Origin: Symsagittifera roscoffensis | Taxonomy: Eukaryota; Xenacoelomorpha; Acoela; Convolutidae | Reading direction: 5' to 3' | DNA length: 64,000 nucleotides | Assembly (NCBI RefSeq): GCF_963678635.1 | Contig: NC_087066.1 | Span: 5,609,954-5,673,953 of the forward strand | Shown here: piece after piece, positions 32,618-43,069 of the stretch | Position numbering within the stretch: position 1 is the stretch's first letter | How the letters are laid out: every line of letters begins with the position of its first letter | Translations under genes and position numbers: made by a program | Notes under the pieces: generated by a model | Seen by the model: only the letters and a program-made list of their open reading frames with translations | Databases searched by the model: none | What the model was told of the DNA's origin: nothing

Positions 32618-32689
32618 TGACCACAGAGGGGTTCGAACTCTCAATTTTCGATTCCAAGTCAGACGCCTTATCCGTTAGTCCATGCGGCT
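32618..32689 (-). pseudogene. B-type tRNA-like copy with anticodon TGG
   Basis: Loop CTTGGAA, so the anticodon is TGG (proline CCA). 72 nt with type-B helix mismatches. Confidence 0.5.
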
Positions 32690-34101
32690 ATTGGAATGTT
32701 TCGAATTGTGTAGATTTGAAATGCTCAAGATGCTGTTGTTTTCCTGCTTAGATGAGAAACTTTTTGGTAAAGTTTAGTTAGCGCAGAAGCTCCTTGCTGT
32801 CAATCATTATGTTTTTATCTGCTGTGCATTATCTGAAATTACCTGCTCAAAAAATGAAAAGTCGATCACAGAGGGATTCGAACCCCCAATCTTCTGATTC
32901 GAAGTCAGATGCCTTATCCGTTAGGCCATGCAGCCGTTGGAAGATTTTCCGAAATGGGTAGATTTAAAATGCTCTGGATGCCGTTGTTTTACTGCTAAGA
33001 TGAGCAAATTTTTGGGAAAATTTAGTTAGTGCAGATTTTCCTGGCTGGCAATCATGATGTCTTTATCTGCTGTGCATAATCCGAAATTACCTTCTCAAGA
33101 AATGAAAATTCGACCATAGAGGAATTCGAACGCCCAATCTTTTGATTCGAAGTCAGACGCCTTATCCGTTAGGTCTTGCGGCCGTTGGAAGGCTTTCGAA
33201 ATTGGTAGATTTAAAATGCACTGGATGCCGTTGTTTTACTGCTAAGATGAGCAAATTTTTGGGAAAATTTAGTTAGCGCAGAAATTCCTTGCTGTCAATC
33301 TTGATGTTTTTATCTGCTGTGCATAATCCGAATTTACCTTCTAAAGAAATGAAAATTCGACCACAGGGGGATTCGAATTACCAATCTTTTGATGGGAAGT
33401 CCGAAGCCTTATCCGTTAGTCCAGGCGGCCGGTTGAAGGTTGTCGTAATGTGTACATTTATAGTGCTCAAGATGCCGTGGTTTACTGCTCAGATGAGCAA
33501 ATTTTTTTTGAAAAATTACTTCGCGCAGAAGTTCATTGCTGTCAATCGTGATGTTTTTATCTGCTGTGTGTGCATAATCCGAAATTACCTTTTCAAAAAA
33601 TGAAAAGTCGAGCACAGAGGGATTCGAACCCCCAGTCTTTTGATTCGAAGTCAGACGCCTTATCCGTTAGTCCATGCGGCCGTTGGAAGGAATTTTTAAT
33701 GGGTAGGTTTACAATGCTTTGGATACCGTTGTTTTACTGCTAAGATGAGCAAATTTTTGGGAAAATTTATTTAGCGCCGAAGTTCCTTGCTGTCAATCAA
33801 GATGTTTTTATCTGCTGTGCATAATCCGAAATTACCTTCTCAAGAAACGAAACTTCGACCATAGAGGGATTCGAACTCCCAATCTTTTGATTCGAAGTCA
33901 GAAGCCTTATCAGTTGGGCCTTGCGGGTGTTGGATTGTGTCGAAATGTGTAGATTTGAAATGCTCAAGATGCCGTTGTTTTCCTGCTTAGATGAGCAAAT
34001 TTTTCTGAAACATTAGCTAGCGGAGAAGTTCCTTGCTGTCAATCATTATGTTTTTATCTGCTGTGCATTATCTGAAATTACCTGCTCAAAAAATGAAAAG
34101 T

Positions 34102-34164
34102 CGACCACAGAGGGATTCGAACCCCCAATCTTCTCAGACGCCTTATCCGTTAGGCCATGCGGCC
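34102..34164 (-). pseudogene. tRNA copy with a 10-bp anticodon deletion
   Basis: 63 nt. The acceptor, D arm, T arm and both promoter boxes are consensus, but ten bases of the anticodon arm are gone, so no anticodon remains. It could still be transcribed. Confidence 0.75.
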
Positions 34165-34834
34165 GTTGAAAGGTTTTCGAAATAGGAAGATTTAAAATGC
34201 TCTGGATGCCGTTGTTTTACTGCTAAGATGAGCAAATTTTTGGGAAAAAAATTAGTTAGCGCAGAATTTCCTTGCTGTCAATCATGATGTTTTTATCTGC
34301 TGTGCATAATCCGAAATTACCTTCTCAAGAAATAAAAATTTGACCACAGAGGGGTTCGAACTCCCAATCTTTTGATTCGAAGTCAGACGCCTTATCCGTT
34401 AGTCCATGCGGCTGTCGTAATGTGTCGAAATGTGTAGATTTCAAATGCTCAAGATGCTGTTGTTTTCCTGCTTAGATGAGAAAGTTTTTGGGAATTTTAG
34501 TTAGCGCAGAAGCTCCTTGCTGTCAATCATTATGTTTTTATCTGATGTGCTTTATGTGAAATTACCTGCTAAAAAAAAGAAAATTCGACCACAGAGGGAT
34601 TCGAACCCCCCAATCTGCTGATTCGAAGTCAGACGCCTTATCCGTTAGGCCATGCGGCCGTTGGAAGGTTTTCGAACTGGGTAGATTTAAAGTGCTCTGG
34701 ATGCCGTTGTTTTACTGCTAAGATGAGCAAATTTTTGGGAAAAAATTTAGTTAGCGCAGAATTTCCTTGCTGTCAATCATGATGTTTTTATCTGCTGTGC
34801 ATAATCCGAAATTACCTTCTCAAAATCGAATATT

Positions 34835-34994
34835 TGACCACAGAGGGGTTCAAATATTCGAAGTTAAAATATTTAAACCACAGAGGGGTTCAAATATTCA
34901 AATTTCAAAACACAGAGGGGTTCAAATATTCAAATACCACAGAGGGGTTCAAATTATTCGAAGTCAGACACCTTATCCGTTAGTCCATGCGGCT
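34835..34994 (-). repeat. Minisatellite expanded inside a tRNA T arm, four-copy allele
   Basis: Same structure as 30974-31160 with motif starts at 34839, 34879, 34911 and 34938 (spacings 40, 32, 27): one 27-bp repeat fewer. It was copied as part of the large duplication with offset about 3.83-3.86 kb. Confidence 0.8.
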
Positions 34995-35084
34995 ATTGGA
35001 ATGTTTCGAATTGTGTAGATTTGAAATGCTCAAGATGCTGTTGTTTTCCTGCTTAGATGAGAAAATTTTTGCGAAAGTTTAGTT

Positions 35085-35133
35085 GTGCGCGTCAATCTCC
35101 ACAATTCGAAAAGAAACCGCTGCAACATTAGTT
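35085..35133. repeat. 49-bp spacer segment, copy 7
   Basis: Duplicate context of copy 6, next to the four-copy minisatellite. Confidence 0.8.
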
Positions 35134-36203
35134 AGCGCAGAATTTCCTTGCTGTCAATCATGATGTTTTTATCTGCTGTGCATAATCCGAAAATACCTTC
35201 TCAAAAAATGAAAAGTCGACCACAGAGGGATTCGAAGCCCGAATCTTCTGATTCGAAGTCAGACGCTTTATCCGTAAGGTCATGCGGCCGTTGGAAGGAT
35301 TTCGTAATTGGTAGATTTAAAATGCACTGGATGCCGTTGTGTTACTGGTAAGAAGAGCAATTTTTTGGGAAAATTTAGTTAGCGCAGAATTTCCTTGCTG
35401 TCAATCTTGATGTTTTTATCTGCTGTGCATAATCCGAATTTACCTTCTAAAGAAATGAAAATTCGACCACAGGGGGATTCGAACTCCTTATCTTTTGATG
35501 GGAAGTCCGAAGCCTTATCCGTTATTCCAGGCGGCCGGTTGAAGGTTGTCTTAATGTGTAGATTTATAGTGCTCAAGATGCCGTGGTTTAATGCTCAGAT
35601 GAGCAAATTTTTTTTGAAAGATTACTTAGCGCAGAAGTCCATTGCTGTCAATCATGATGTTTTTATCTGCTGTGCATAATCCGAAATTACCTTCTCAAAA
35701 AATGAAAAGTCGACCACAGAGGGATTCGAACCCCCAGTCTTTTGATTCGAAGTCAGACGCCTTATCCGGTAGGCCATGCGGCCGTTGGAAGGAATTTTAA
35801 ATGGGTAGGTTTAAAATGCTTTGGATACCGTTGTTTTACTGCTAAGATGAGCAAATTTTTGGGAAAATTTATTTAGCGCAGAAAATCCTTGCCTTCAATC
35901 AAGATGTTTTTATCTGCTGTGCATAATCCGAAATTACCTTCTCAAGAAACGAAACTTCGACCATAGAGGGATTCGAACTCCCAATCTTTTGATTCGAAGT
36001 CAGAAGCCTTATCAGTTGGGCCTTGCGGGTGTTGGATTGTGTCGAAATGTGTAGATTTGAAATGCTCAAGATGCCGTTGTTTTCCTGCTTAGATGAGCAA
36101 ACTTTTCTGAAACATTAGCTAGCGGAGAAGTTCCTTGCTGTCAATCATTATGTTTTTATCTGCTGTGCATTATCTGAAATTACCTGCTCAAAAAATGAAA
36201 AGT

Positions 36204-36266
36204 CGACCACAGAGGGATTCGAACCCCCAATCTTCTCAGACGCCTTATCCGTTAGGCCATGCGGCC
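36204..36266 (-). pseudogene. tRNA copy with a 10-bp anticodon deletion
   Basis: Same deletion as 34102-34164, copied at offset 2102. Confidence 0.75.
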
Positions 36267-36687
36267 GTTGAAAGGTTTTCGAAATAGGAAGATTTAAAAT
36301 GCTCTGGATGCCGTTGTTTTACTGCTAAGATGAGCAAATTTTTGGGAAAAAAATTAGTTAGCGCAGAATTTCCTTGCTGTCAATCATGATGTTTTTATCT
36401 GCTGTGCATAATCCGAAATTACCTTCTCAAGAAATAAAAATTTGACCACAGAGGGGTTCGAACTCCCAATCTTTTGATTCGAAGTCTGACGCCTTATCCG
36501 TTAGTCCATGCGGCTGTCGTAATGTGTCGAAATGTGTAGATTTCAAATGCTCAAGATGCTGTTGTTTTCCTGCTTAGATGAGAAAGTTTTTGGGAATTTT
36601 AGTTAGCGCAGAAGCTCCTTGCTGTCAATCATTATGTTTTTATCTGATGTGCTTTATGTGAAATTACCTGCTCAAAAAGTGAAAAGT

Positions 36688-36760
36688 CGACCACAGAGGG
36701 ATTCGAACCCCCAATCTTCTGATTCGAAGTCAGACGCCTTATCCGTTAGGCCATGCGGCC
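36688..36760 (-). tRNA. tRNA-Arg-TCG: tRNA-Arg (TCG), exact consensus copy
   Basis: Exact match after an 18-kb stretch (17-36 kb) with no exact copies. The upstream motif is CTTTAAAT; downstream runs are T4 and T5. Confidence 0.92.
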
Positions 36761-36936
36761 GTTGGAAGGTTTTCGAACTGGGTAGATTTAAAGTGCTCTG
36801 GATGCCGTTGTTTTACTGCTAAGATGAGCAAATTTTTGGGAAAAAATTTAGTTAGCGCAGAATTTCCTTGCTGTCAATCATGATGTTTTTATCTGCTGTG
36901 CATATTCCGAAATTACCTTCTCAAGAAATGAAAATT

Positions 36937-37009
36937 TGACCACAGAGGGGCTCGAACTCCCAATCTTTTGATTAGAAGTCAGAAGCTTTATCAGTTGGGC
37001 CTTGCGGGT
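36937..37009 (-). pseudogene. C-type tRNA-like copy with anticodon TCT
   Basis: Loop CTTCTAA, giving TCT, the anticodon of another arginine isoacceptor (AGA). The acceptor is type C (plus strand ccttgcgggt) and unpaired at its end. Confidence 0.5.
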
Positions 37010-37674
37010 GTTGGAATGTGTCGAAATGTGTAGATTTGAAATGCTCAAGATGCCGTTGTTTTCCTGCTTAGATGAGCAAATTTTTCTGAAACATTAGCTA
37101 GCGGAGAAGTTCCTTGCTGTCAATCATTATGTTTTTTTCTGCTGTGCATTATCTGAAATTACCTGCTCAAAAAATGAAAAGTCGACCACAGAGGGATTCG
37201 AACCCCCAGTTTTTTATTCGAAGTCAGACGCCTTATCCGTTAGGCCATGCGGCCGTTGGAAGGAATTTTAAATGGCTAGGTTTAAAATGCTTTGGATACC
37301 GTTGTTTTACTGCTAAGATGAGCAAATTTTTGGGAAAATTTATTTAGCGCAGAAGTTCCTTGCTGTCAATCAAAATGTTTTTATCTGCTCTGCATAATCC
37401 GAAATTACCTTCTCAAGAAATGAAAATTCGACCATAGAGGGATTCGAACTCGCAATCTTTTGATTCGAAGTCAGAGGCCTTATCAGTTGGGCCTTGCGGG
37501 TGTTGGAATGTGTCGAAATGTGTAGATTTGAAATGCTCAAGATGCCGTTGTTTTCCTACTCAGATGAGCAAATTTTTCTGAAACATTAGCTAGCGGAGAA
37601 GTTCCTTGCTGTCAATAATTATGTTTTTATCTGCTGTGCATTATCTGAAATTACCTCCTCAAAAAATGAAAAGT

Positions 37675-37747
37675 CGACCACAGAGGGATTTGAACCCCCA
37701 ATCTTCTGATTCGAAGTCAGACGCCTTATCCGTTAGGCCATGCGGCC
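37675..37747 (-). tRNA. tRNA-Arg-TCG: tRNA-Arg (TCG), A57 T-loop variant
   Basis: One change, T loop TTCAAAT (A57 for G57), within the allowed B-box form GGTTCRA. All helices pair. Confidence 0.87.
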
Positions 37748-38083
37748 GTTGAAAAGTTTTCGAAATAGGAAAATTTAAAATGTTCTGGATGCCGTTGTTT
37801 TACTGCTAAGATGAGCAAATTTTTGGGAAAATTTAGTTAGCGCAGAATTTCCTTGCTGTCAATTTTGATATTTTTATCTGCTGTGCATAATCCGAATTTA
37901 CCTTCTAAAGAAATGAAAATTTGACCACAGAGGGGTTAGAACTCTCAATTTTTGATTCGAAGTCAGACGCCTTATCCGTTAGTCCATGCGGCTATTGGAA
38001 TATATCGAATTGTGTAGATTTGAAATGCTCAAGATGCTGTTGTTTTCCTGCTTAGATGAGAAAATTTTTGGGAAAGTTTAGTT

Positions 38084-38132
38084 GTGCGCGTCAATCTCCA
38101 CAATTCGAAAAGAAACCGCTGCAACATTAGTT
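38084..38132. repeat. 49-bp spacer segment, copy 8
   Basis: Precedes the gaagcccgaat copy at 38213. Confidence 0.8.
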
Positions 38133-39199
38133 AGCGCAGAATTTCCTTGCTGTCAATCATGTTTTTATCTGCTGTTCATAATCCGAAAATACCTTCTCAA
38201 AAAATGAAAAGTCGACCACAGAGGGATTCGAAGCCCGAATCTTCTGATTCGAAGTCAGACGCTTTATCCGTTAGGTCTTGCGGCCGTTAAAAGGCTTTCG
38301 AAATTGGTAGATTTAAAATGCACTGGATGCCGTTGTTTTACTGCTAAGATGAGCAAATTTTTGGGAAAATTTAGTTAGCGCAGAAATTCCTTGCTGACAA
38401 TCTTGATGTTTTTATCTGCTGTGCATAATCCGAATTTACCTTCTAAAGAAATGAAAATTCGACCACAGGGGGATTCGAACTCCCAATCTTTTGATGGGAA
38501 GTCCGAAGCCTTATCCGTTAGTCCAGGCGGCTGGTTGAAGGTTGTCGTGATGTGTAGATTTATAGTGCTCAAGATGCCGTGGTTTACTGCTCAGATGAGC
38601 AAATTTTTTTTGAAAAATTACTTAGCGCAGAAGTTCATTGCTGTCAATCATGATGTTTTTATCTGCTGTGCATAATCCGAAATTACCTTCTCAAAAAATG
38701 AAAAGTCGACCACAGAGGGATTCGAACCCCCAGTTTTTTGATTCGAAGTCAGACGCCTTATCCGTTAGGCCATGCGGCCGTTGGAAGGAACTTTTAATGG
38801 GTAGGTTTAAAATGCTTTGGATACCGTTGTTTTACTGCTAAGATGAGCAAATTTTTGGGAAAAATTATTTAGCGCAGAAGTTCCTTGCTGACCATCAAGA
38901 TGTTTTTATCTGCTGTGCATAATCCGAAATTACCAACTCAAGAAATGAAAATTCGACCATAGAGGGATTCGAACTCCCAATCTTTTGATTCGAAGTCAGA
39001 AGCCTTATCAGTTGGGCCTTGCGGGTGTTGGAATGTGTCGAAATGTGTAGATTTGAAATGCTCAAGATGCCGTTGTTTTCCTGCTTAGATGAGCAAATTT
39101 TTCTGAAACATTAGCTAGCGGAGAAGTTCCTTGCTGTCAATCATTATGTTTTTATCTGCTGTGCATTATCTGAAATTACCTGCTCAAAAAATGAAAAGT

Positions 39200-39272
39200 C
39201 GACCCCAGAGTGATTCGAACCCCCAATCTTCTGATTTGAAGTCAGACGCCTTATCCGTTAGGCCATTCGGCC
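39200..39272 (-). pseudogene. tRNA-like copy with anticodon TCA
   Basis: Loop CTTCAAA; acceptor changes (plus strand gaccccagag and ccattcgg) and a T-stem change disrupt pairing. Confidence 0.55.
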
Positions 39273-40103
39273 GTTGAAAGGTTTTCGAAATAGGAAGATT
39301 TAAAATGCTCTGGATGCCGTTGTTTTACTGCTAAGATGAGCAAATTTTTGGGAAAAAAATTAGTTAGCGCAGAATTTCCTTGATGTCAATCATGATGTTT
39401 TTATCTGCTGTGCATAATCCGAAATTACCTTCTCAAGAAATGAAAATTTGACCACAGAGGGGTTCGAACTCCCAATCTTTTGATTCGAAGTCAGACGCCT
39501 TATCCGTTAGTCCATGTGGCTGTCGGAATGTGTCGAAATGTGAAGATTTGAAATGCTCAAGATGCTGTTGTTTTCCTGCTTAGATGAGAAAATTTTTGGG
39601 AATTTTAGTTAGCGCAGAAGCTCCTTGCTGTCAATCATTATGTTTTTATCTGCTGTGCTTTATGTGAAATTACCTGCTCAAAAATGAAAGTTCGACCAAA
39701 GAGGGATTCGAACTTCCAATCTTCTGATTCGAAATCAGACGCCTTATCCGTTAGGCCATGCGGCCTTTCGAAGGTTTGCAAAATGGGTAGATTTAAAGTG
39801 CTCTGGATGCCGTTGTTTTACTGCTAAGGTGAGCAAATTTTTGGGAAAAAATTTAGTTAGCGCAGAACTTCCTTGCTGTCAATTTTGATATTTTTATCTG
39901 CTGTGCATAATCCGAATTTACCTTCTAAAGAAATGAAATTTTGACCACAGAGGGGTTCGAACTCTCAATTTTCGATTCGAAGTCAGACGCCTTATGCGTT
40001 AGTCCATGCGGCTATTGGAATGTTGCGAATTGTGTAGATTTGAAATGCTCAAGATGCTGTTGTTTTCCTGCTTAGATGAGAAAATTTTTGGGAAAGTTTA
40101 GTT

Positions 40104-40152
40104 GTGCGCGTCAATCTCCACAATTCGAAAAGAAACCGCTGCAACATTAGTT
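40104..40152. repeat. 49-bp spacer segment, copy 9
   Basis: Precedes the gaagcccgaat copy at 40236; inside the 1775-bp duplication. Confidence 0.8.
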
Positions 40153-40728
40153 AGCGCAGAATTTCCTTGCTGTCAATCATGATGTTTTTATCTGCTGTGC
40201 ATAATCCGAAAATACCTTCTCAAAAAATGAAAAGTCGACCACAGAGGGATTCGAAGCCCGAATCTTCTGATTCGAAGTCAGACGCTTTATCCGTTAGGTC
40301 ATGCGGCCGTTGGAAGGTTTTCGAAATTGGTAGATTTAAATTGCACTGGATGCCGTTGTTTTACTGCTAAGATGAACAAATTTTTGGGAAAATTTAGTTA
40401 GCGCAGAAATTGCTTGCTGTCAATCTTGATGTTTTTATCTGCTGTGCATAATCCGAATTTACCTTCTAAAGAAATGAAAATTCGACCACAGGGGGATTCG
40501 AACTCCCAGTCTTTTGATGGGATGTCCGAAGCCTTATCCGTTAGTCCAGGCGGCCGGTTGAAGGTTGTCGTAATGTGTAGATTTATAGTGCTCAAGATGC
40601 CGTGGTTTACTGCTCAGATGAGCAATTTTTTTTTGAAAAATTACTTAGCGCAGAAGTTCATTGCTGTCAATCATGATGTTTTTATCTGCTGTGCATAGTC
40701 CGAAATTACCTTCTCAAAAATGAAAAGT

Positions 40729-40801
40729 CGACCACAGAGGGATTCGAACCCCCAGTCTTTTGATTCGAAGTCAGACGCCTTATCCGTTAGGCCATGCGGC
40801 C
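40729..40801 (-). tRNA. tRNA-Arg (TCG)-like, one anticodon-stem mismatch
   Basis: Two changes, A42 (mismatch with C28) and C47. A and B boxes are intact. Related copies with the same cagtcttttgattcg mark lie at 42504-42576 (duplicate), 46002-46074 (also A57), 35711-35783 and 33609-33681. Confidence 0.7.
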
Positions 40802-41221
40802 GTTGGAAGGAATTTTAAATGGGTAGGTTTAAAATGCTTTGGATACCGTTGTTTTACTGCTAAGATGAGCAAATTTTTGGGAAAATTTATTTAGCGCAGA
40901 AGTTCCTTGCTGTCAATCAAGATGTTTTTATCTGCTGTGCATAATCCGAAATTACCTTCTCAAGAAATGAAAATTCGACCATAGAGGGATTCGAACTCCC
41001 AATCTTTTGATTGGAAGTCAGAAGCCTTATCAGTTGGTCCTTGCGGGTGTTGGAATGGGTCGAAATGTATAGATTTGAAATGCTCAAGATGCCGTTGTTT
41101 TCCTGCTTAGATGAGCAAATTTTTCTGAAACATTAGCTAGCGGAGAATTTCCTTGCTGTCAAAAATTATGTTTTTATCTGCTGTGCATTATCTGAAATTA
41201 CCTGCTCAAAAAATGAAAAGT

Positions 41222-41294
41222 CGACCACAGAGGGATTCGAACCCCCAATCTTCTGATTCGAAGTCAGACGCCTTATCCGTTAGGCCATGCGGCC
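41222..41294 (-). tRNA. tRNA-Arg-TCG: tRNA-Arg (TCG), exact consensus copy
   Basis: Exact match, located at the junction of the 1775-bp duplication. Nearly the same spacer (tctgaaacattagctagcgg) occurs on both sides. TTTTAAAT upstream; T4 and T6 downstream. Confidence 0.93.
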
Positions 41295-41878
41295 GTTGAA
41301 AGGTTTTCGAAATAGGAAGATTTAAAATGCTCTGGATGCCGTTGTTTTACTGCTAAGATGAGCAAATTTTTCTGAAACATTAGCTAGCGGAGAATTTCCT
41401 TGCTGTCAAAAATTATGTTTTTATCTGCTGTGCATTATCTGAAATTACCTGCTCAAAAATGAAAGTTCGACCAAAGAGGGATTCGAACTTCCAATCTTCT
41501 GATTCGAAATCAGACGCCTTATCCGTTAGGCCATGCGGCCTTTCGAAGGTTTGCAAAATGGGTAGATTTAAAGTGCTCTGGATGCCGTTGTTTTACTGCT
41601 AAGGTGAGCAAATTTTTGGGAAAAAATTTAGTTAGCGCAGAACTTCCTTGCTGTCAATTTTGATATTTTTATCTGCTGTGCATAATCCGAATTTACCTTC
41701 TAAAGAAATGAAATTTTGACCACAGAGGGGTTCGAACTCTCAATTTTCGATTCGAAGTCAGACGCCTTATCCGTTAGTCCATGCGGCTATTGGAATGTTG
41801 CGAATTGTGTAGATTTGAAATGCTCAAGATGCTGTTGTTTTCCTGCTTAGATGAGAAAATTTTTGGGAAAGTTTAGTT

Positions 41879-41927
41879 GTGCGCGTCAATCTCCACAATT
41901 CGAAAAGAAACCGCTGCAACATTAGTT
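41879..41927. repeat. 49-bp spacer segment, copy 10
   Basis: Duplicate of copy 9 at offset 1775. Confidence 0.8.
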
Positions 41928-42503
41928 AGCGCAGAATTTCCTTGCTGTCAATCATGATGTTTTTATCTGCTGTGCATAATCCGAAAATACCTTCTCAAAA
42001 AATGAAAAGTCGACCACAGAGGGATTCGAAGCCCGAATCTTCTGATTCGAAGTCAGACGCTTTATCCGTTAGGTCATGCGGCCGTTGGAAGGTTTTCGAA
42101 ATTGGTAGATTTAAATTGCACTGGATGCCGTTGTTTTACTGCTAAGATGAACAAATTTTTGGGAAAATTTAGTTAGCGCAGAAATTGCTTGCTGTCAATC
42201 TTGATGTTTTTATCTGCTGTGCATAATCCGAATTTACCTTCTAAAGAAATGAAAATTCGACCACAGGGGGATTCGAACTCCCAGTCTTTTGATGGGATGT
42301 CCGAAGCCTTATCCGTTAGTCCAGGCGGCCGGTTGAAGGTTGTCGTAATGTGTAGATTTATAGTGCTCAAGATGCCGTGGTTTACTGCTCAGATGAGCAA
42401 TTTTTTTTTGAAAAATTACTTAGCGCAGAAGTTCATTGCTGTCAATCATGATGTTTTTATCTGCTGTGCATAGTCCGAAATTACCTTCTCAAAAATGAAA
42501 AGT

Positions 42504-42576
42504 CGACCACAGAGGGATTCGAACCCCCAGTCTTTTGATTCGAAGTCAGACGCCTTATCCGTTAGGCCATGCGGCC
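42504..42576 (-). tRNA. tRNA-Arg (TCG)-like, one anticodon-stem mismatch
   Basis: Duplicate of 40729-40801 at offset 1775, with the same A42 and C47. Confidence 0.7.
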
Positions 42577-42996
42577 GTTGGAAGGAATTTTAAATGGGTA
42601 GGTTTAAAATGCTTTGGATACCGTTGTTTTACTGCTAAGATGAGCAAATTTTTGGGAAAATTTATTTAGCGCAGAAGTTCCTTGCTGTCAATCAAGATGT
42701 TTTTATCTGCTGTGCATAATCCGAAATTACCTTCTCAAGAAATGAAAATTCGACCATAGAGGGATTCGAACTCCCAATCTTTTGATTGGAAGTCAGAAGC
42801 CTTATCAGTTGGTCCTTGCGGGTGTTGGAATGGGTCGAAATGTATAGATTTGAAATGCTCAAGATGCCGTTGTTTTCCTGCTTAGATGAGCAAATTTTTC
42901 TGAAACATTAGCTAGCGGAGAATTTCCTTGCTGTCAAAAATTATGTTTTTATCTGCTGTGCATTATCTGAAATTACCTGCTCAAAAAATGAAAAGT

Positions 42997-43069
42997 CGAC
43001 CACAGAGGGATTCGAACCCCCAATCTTCTGATTCGAAGTCAGACGCCTTATCCGTTAGGCCATGCGGCC
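42997..43069 (-). tRNA. tRNA-Arg-TCG: tRNA-Arg (TCG), exact consensus copy
   Basis: Exact match; second copy of 41222-41294 in the 1775-bp duplication. Confidence 0.93.

Larger units (their letters stand above)
30970..36520 (-). repeat. Large duplications, offsets ~3833-3861 and 2102 bp
   Basis: The minisatellite copy plus 31383, 31631 and 31878 correspond to 34835, 35217, 35464 and 35711. The run 33856, 34102, 34341 corresponds to 35958, 36204, 36443. The right-hand block is therefore a mosaic of two source segments. Confidence 0.7.
29811..39026 (-). pseudogene. Degenerate tRNA-Arg-like copies, 29.8-39 kb
   Basis: 29811-29883 (A33), 31383-31455, 31878-31950, 32125-32197, 32863-32935, 33111-33183, 33358-33430 (TCC), 33609-33681, 33856-33928, 34341-34413, 34586-34659 (one extra C in the T stem, otherwise near consensus), 35217-35289, 35464-35536 (TCC), 35711-35783, 35958-36030, 36443-36515, 37183-37254, 37429-37501, 37922-37993, 38213-38285, 38460-38532 (TCC), 38707-38779, 38954-39026. 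Confidence 0.72.

Noticed and set aside
38638-38841. Recurrent open reading frames of about 62-95 codons on the plus strand beginning MLSIMMFLSA and containing PQRDSNPQSSDSKSDALS
   Set aside because: They are antisense readings through the tRNA and its spacer; the PQRDSNPQSSDSKSDALS part is the reverse strand of the T, anticodon and D arms. Frames shift and stop with unit variation, and the variation follows tRNA structure, not codons.
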